DNA from: Lunasporangiospora selenospora
Taxonomy: Eukaryota; Mortierellomycota; Mortierellomycetes; Mortierellales; Mortierellaceae
Reading direction: 5' to 3'
NCBI GenBank assembly: GCA_015680635.1
Contig: JAABOA010000416.1
Span: forward strand, 1-12,008
DNA: 12,008 bases
Positions 9,787-12,008 of the stretch are shown here, in pieces. A model generated the notes under the pieces. That model saw nothing but the letters and a program-made list of their open reading frames with translations. It searched no databases and was not told the origin of the DNA. The position numbers and the translations under genes were made by a program. Position 1 is the first letter of the stretch. Each line of letters starts with the position of its first letter.

Positions 9787-10916
9787 CTCTTGTAGATTGA
9801 TTCACATATCAATTCGACTTCGCCTGTCTTGAAATACTTTTCGCGCGCCTCAAGGCTTGGCTGGCGCCAAAACTCAATTGCCAACCAGTTTTCATTTATT
9901 CCCGCGGCAATCGATCGACGGTCCTTATTCCCGATCTATGGATCAAATGATATCGACCTGGCTCTGTTCTGGAATATCCCCAAGATGAATCGTCGCGGTC
10001 ATCATTACATTATTGGAATCAACCTTGGTGTGCAGCAGAACCCCTTCCAACCCATCTCTGAATATGGCTACGGCACAGAAGACGGCGCCGATGGCGAGGA
10101 AGAGTTTGCTAGAAGACGAGCTCTTTATGAGCAGACAATGAAGGATCAGGCGGCATTGATCCAATCCTTGACCTCGAACCCCCATTTCAGGGATGAGAGT
10201 CCTGTCAAGATTTCCATGAAGTCGGAAGATTTGGTCCATCATGATTTTGGTCCAAAGAGGTAAAGACTGACTATTGAATTGCGAGTACTGACATTCTCAA
10301 ACTTCATATTGAGCACCACAAGCTTACTTGATACCATTTTCATTCAACAATTCCTTTTTGTAGACTCTGCAGTACCCCTGTCAAGGTGGTGATCAGGAAC
10401 TGTTCTTGGAACAAACATATTGCCTATACTCTAGAGATGCTCTCAAGCAAGGATCCAATGGTACCTCAACGAGGTGTGGTCGTCGCTCCGGGATCTGCAC
10501 CTGAATCGGGTCGGAAATCGACGTCGACCGTATCGACAGTAACAGGCGTCGTTGATCAGACTAATCCACATGTGAACGCTCAACCGTTTTTCTGGGCAGG
10601 ACCAACTGTGACTACAGGATATCTGGAGCCATTATCGCAGATCGAGATTGAGGTTCTGGCGTGCTTTACAGAATATGGTGTCTATGATATCAATCGATGG
10701 AGACTAGAGGTGCAAGTAGTGAGGCCTCAGCGGGCCAAGAATCAATCGAGAAAGAAAAAGGTGGCCAGAAAGTCTGGTTCTAAGGAGGCGGTAGCAGCAG
10801 CAGAAGTAGTTGAGGACGAAGACGATGAAGACCGAGCCCCTCCAGTTCCACCACAGGGCATTGGCAAGGGCTTTATGCAGATGCCTAATTTGGCCCACTA
10901 TATTCAGATTGCGTGA
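4932..10916 (+). CDS. TRS85: TRAPPC8/Trs85, TRAPPIII complex subunit (14 exons, complete)
   Basis: Exons: 4932-5109, 5221-5421, 5517-5781, 5890-6724, 6838-7050, 7168-7299, 7411-7632, 7750-7954, 8037-8326, 8434-8812, 8917-9325, 9454-9673, 9796-10259, 10364-10916. They total 4566 nt (1521 aa); human TRAPPC8 is about 1435 aa. All phases join. I placed junctions by recognising conserved TRAPPC8 blocks: NHLPSVADLLTPF (about 40-52), DYLNASADQVYPWY across exons 2-3, YYILIHD and MLKINS, SRKGIAGRF with YFGTGSK (about 405-425), RKLADWAFMLRDYKFA (about 454), GWELVDDHISCTVGRQSY (627-644), APEMPLLDV (about 908), PGESATIPAWLRG (about 1004) and DIDLALFWN (exon 13). The N-terminal half is helical/TPR-like; the C-terminal half is beta-rich. 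Trs85/TRAPPC8 is the subunit that makes TRAPP a TRAPPIII complex, the exchange factor for Ypt1/Rab1 in early secretion and autophagy. Start is uncertain: Met1 (4932), Met16 (4977, better context GAGATGG) and Met21 (4992) are all in frame, and conservation begins just after Met21. Exon 6 (44 codons) is easy to miss because it is short. Confidence -1.
5110..5220 (+). other. TRAPPC8 intron 1: frame-preserving and stop-free
   Basis: Donor GTAATT, acceptor ACATAG, 111 nt. Removal joins EGR to ITVHGSMG and restores the conserved spacing of the TRAPPC8 N-terminus. The length is a multiple of three with no in-frame stop, so an unspliced message would insert 37 residues. A nearer CTGCAG acceptor at 5160 (51 nt, also in frame) is a possible alternative. 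Confidence -1.
5422..5516 (+). other. TRAPPC8 intron 2, acceptor placed at 5516
   Basis: Donor GTAAGA, 95 nt, with a pyrimidine-rich end and ACATAG acceptor at 5511-5516. This acceptor is the one that keeps phase (G plus CA) and yields DYLNASADQVYPWY, which aligns with the family. A closer CTACAG at 5462-5467 would shift the frame, so the open frame between 5468 and 5516 is intronic. Confidence -1.
5782..5889 (+). other. TRAPPC8 intron 3: frame-preserving and stop-free
   Basis: Donor GTACTA, acceptor TTATTAG, 108 nt. Splicing joins GNLE to SAMNMLDAMRRTFG, matching the family where a YYxLxHD block is followed at short spacing by a helix and LKINS. The intron can be translated throughout in frame (36 residues), so gene finders may wrongly treat it as exon. 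Confidence -1.
6725..6837 (+). other. TRAPPC8 intron 4: GC-AG intron
   Basis: The exon ends ...GGAGCACAG and the intron begins GCAAGT, the strict consensus of the minor GC donor class (AG|GCAAGT). The acceptor is AATAG at 6833-6837. Phase is 0 on both sides, giving GGAQ|EMIGLCL, as expected from the family (a GA(L/Q)EM block). No GT donor nearby keeps both frame and conserved residues. Length 113 nt. Confidence -1.
9674..9795 (+). other. TRAPPC8 intron 12 containing a CT microsatellite
   Basis: Donor GTAAAG, branch-point-like CTGAC at 9740-9744, then (CT)20, then TACCTCTTGTAG acceptor; 122 nt. The microsatellite fills the normal place of the polypyrimidine tract between branch point and acceptor. 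Confidence -1.
9744..9783. repeat. (CT)20 microsatellite
   Basis: Twenty perfect CT units lying 12 bases before the exon 13 acceptor of TRAPPC8. It begins at the last base of a CTGAC branch-point-like motif. Perfect repeats of this length are usually length-variable between isolates. Confidence -1.
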
Positions 10917-11092
10917 GTCGAAACACCCTCTCCTCTCTTTTCCACTCCTTCCATCACACACCTATCTATAAGCGTTTAGAGAGATTGACGAGTGCACACA
11001 AGCATTTTAAATACAAAGCGTGCAGAAAGGATAGTGCAAATCACCTTTTACCTTGACAAAGATATCTAGCTGTAATCCAGTACAAGATGTAG

Positions 11093-11114
11093 CACAATCA
11101 ACAACACAATCAAC
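11093..11114. repeat. Two-copy 10-bp direct repeat
   Basis: CACAATCAAC occurs at 11093-11102 and again at 11105-11114, separated by two bases, in an A/C-rich stretch about 180 bases past the TRAPPC8 stop codon. It may simply be a low-complexity duplication. Confidence -1.
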
Positions 11115-11173
11115 GACAAAATCGTAAAGTCTACCAGCATTTAGACAACAGAACTGGCATTAGCAAAAGATAA

Positions 11174-11211
11174 AAAAGTGCCTCATCCTTCCAGAGGATC
11201 GGAGCACTTTT
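11174..11211. repeat. Imperfect inverted repeat (hairpin)
   Basis: AAAAGTGC (11174-11181) pairs with GCACTTTT (11204-11211). Inside, ATCC (11185-11188) pairs with GGAT (11196-11199) around a seven-base loop, with a small asymmetric internal loop between the two stems. It lies about 260 bases past the TRAPPC8 stop codon. It is too short for a tRNA and no RNA family is recognised; it could be a 3' UTR structure or chance. Confidence -1.
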
Positions 11212-11324
11212 GAATGTTGTTGTTGATGCAGCCGACATTGCTATTCTTGTCTCGCTGTTGTACCACTTTGATACTAAAGTTGCTGGTTTTTTATTCAGGC
11301 ACAAGTTCATAGGTGAGACTACAG

Positions 11325-11330
<6 letters not shown>

Positions 11331-11360
<30 letters not shown>
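11331..11360. repeat. (CT)15 microsatellite
   Basis: Fifteen perfect CT units preceded by CCTTTT and followed by more pyrimidine-rich sequence. It has the same motif and orientation as the (CT)20 array in TRAPPC8 intron 12, about 1.6 kb upstream. Leucine/serine-rich open frames across it are a by-product of the repeat. Confidence -1.
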
Positions 11361-11365
<5 letters not shown>

Positions 11366-12008
11366 CACATTTCTCTCGCCCTATTTCTTCACTGATACTG
11401 AGAGGTCAGTCTCCAGAGAGGATCCCAAAAGTCATTTATTTTACTCATCCTCGAGTTTCCAGAATGAGTCAATGGTGCCTCTTTCCTATTTACTTTTGTA
11501 TGCTTTAGCAAGATTTCTATTTCTTGTTGGACCCTCCCAAACAATGTACCTTTTTGTGGGTAGTCGTCTCCGCTCCTACCAAAAATTAAGGCCATTTCGC
11601 CAATAAACTTTGGCTGACAGCCAAGGGTTCACTCACCATCCATTAAAAATTGGGCAAGATACTTGCTATAATTGACCCCTCAATCCCTCCCTCCCTCGCC
11701 CAGCTCTGCCTCATGTAATTTCATCCACGGCAAAGAGACTCTGCTATGCTCAACGCCGACCTCGCTGTAGTCATCAATTAATTCAACCCTTTTTTTTTTT
11801 TGACCCGGTATCGCATGTACCATTTTGGTTAATCATTGGGCTGTGATGCTCCAGTTCAACCTCAACTCAGCTTGACCTTGCGCTTACTGGTAAAAAAAAA
11901 AAAGAGAATGCTGAGGAAGGAAAAAGTTTTCTTTGTAATTTAATTGAAGTTCGCTTGTTGATGTTGTTGCCTTTTGTTTTGTTTTGTTTTTTAGTCTTGC
12001 GGGGAGAG

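Larger units (their letters stand above)
10917..12008. other. 3' flank of TRAPPC8 / intergenic region, no convincing gene
   Basis: The first part must include the TRAPPC8 3' untranslated region, but its end is not obvious; the clearest AATAAA (11602-11607) lies about 690 bases past the stop and may not be used. I recognise no protein family on either strand; the longest open frames are driven by the CT repeat. Other contents: two 10-base CACAATCAAC copies (11093-11102, 11105-11114), a hairpin (11174-11211), (CT)15, T12 (11790-11801), A12 (11892-11903) and a (TTTTG)3-containing pyrimidine tract ending in TTAG at 11991-11994, which could be a splice acceptor or leader of a gene beyond the right edge. 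Confidence -1.

Noticed and set aside
11174-11211. tRNA or known small RNA
   Set aside because: The element is 38 bases with two short stems and has neither a cloverleaf nor tRNA internal promoter boxes.
11210-11606. Overlapping open frames of 61 and 97 aa in the 3' flank
   Set aside because: Their length comes from the CT repeat, which encodes Leu-Ser runs, and their starts are not convincing. Nothing conserved is seen.
11790-11903. T12 and A12 runs as ends of a retroposed or inverted element
   Set aside because: The 90 bases between them show no target-site duplication or other pairing, and homopolymers of this size are common in this window (A18 at 4543).
1-12008. Prokaryotic operon, CRISPR array, defence system or transposon
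   Set aside because: Coding sequence is interrupted by spliceosomal-type introns throughout; there are no spaced direct repeats, transposase motifs or long terminal inverted repeats.

Overview
The window is nuclear DNA of a eukaryote, most likely an early-diverging fungus. Both genes are broken up by many short introns (82-146 nt) with GT..AG ends, CTAAC/CTGAC-like branch points and pyrimidine-rich 3' ends. Coding parts carry Q/H-, S/P- and G-rich linkers, and the intergenic DNA has simple repeats. The intron density, linker style and CT-rich microsatellites fit Mortierellomycota/Mucoromycota, but that placement is inference. There is no operon, CRISPR array, insertion sequence or prokaryotic feature.

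Layout: (1) Positions 1-172 are the start of an incomplete intron, holding (AAAG)n/(AAGG)n and CA-rich microsatellites. (2) Positions 173-4519 on the minus strand are five exons of a lethal giant larvae/Sro7/tomosyn family protein (1288 codons seen, C-terminus off the left edge). (3) Positions 4520-4931 are a 412-bp divergent promoter region. (4) Positions 4932-10916 on the plus strand are a complete 14-exon gene for TRAPPC8/Trs85 (1521 aa as modelled), the TRAPPIII-specific subunit. (5) Positions 10917-12008 are flanking DNA with no convincing gene; they hold a (CT)15 microsatellite, an imperfect hairpin, homopolymer runs and a splice-acceptor-like edge.

Both proteins serve membrane traffic. 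In yeast and animals, TRAPPIII with Trs85/TRAPPC8 activates the Rab GTPase Ypt1/Rab1 on early secretory and autophagic membranes. Sro7/Lgl proteins bind the exocytic Rab Sec4 and the plasma-membrane Q-SNARE Sec9 to promote vesicle fusion and polarity. The head-to-head arrangement therefore places an early-acting Rab activator subunit beside a late-acting Rab/SNARE effector; whether they are co-regulated cannot be told from sequence.

I see no new type of system here. Points worth a second look are splice features of the TRAPPC8 gene (one GC-AG intron, two frame-preserving stop-free introns, a CT microsatellite serving as polypyrimidine tract, a donor overlapping the stop codon, an upstream ORF with a TGATG overlap) and four SH3-ligand-like motifs in the Lgl protein.
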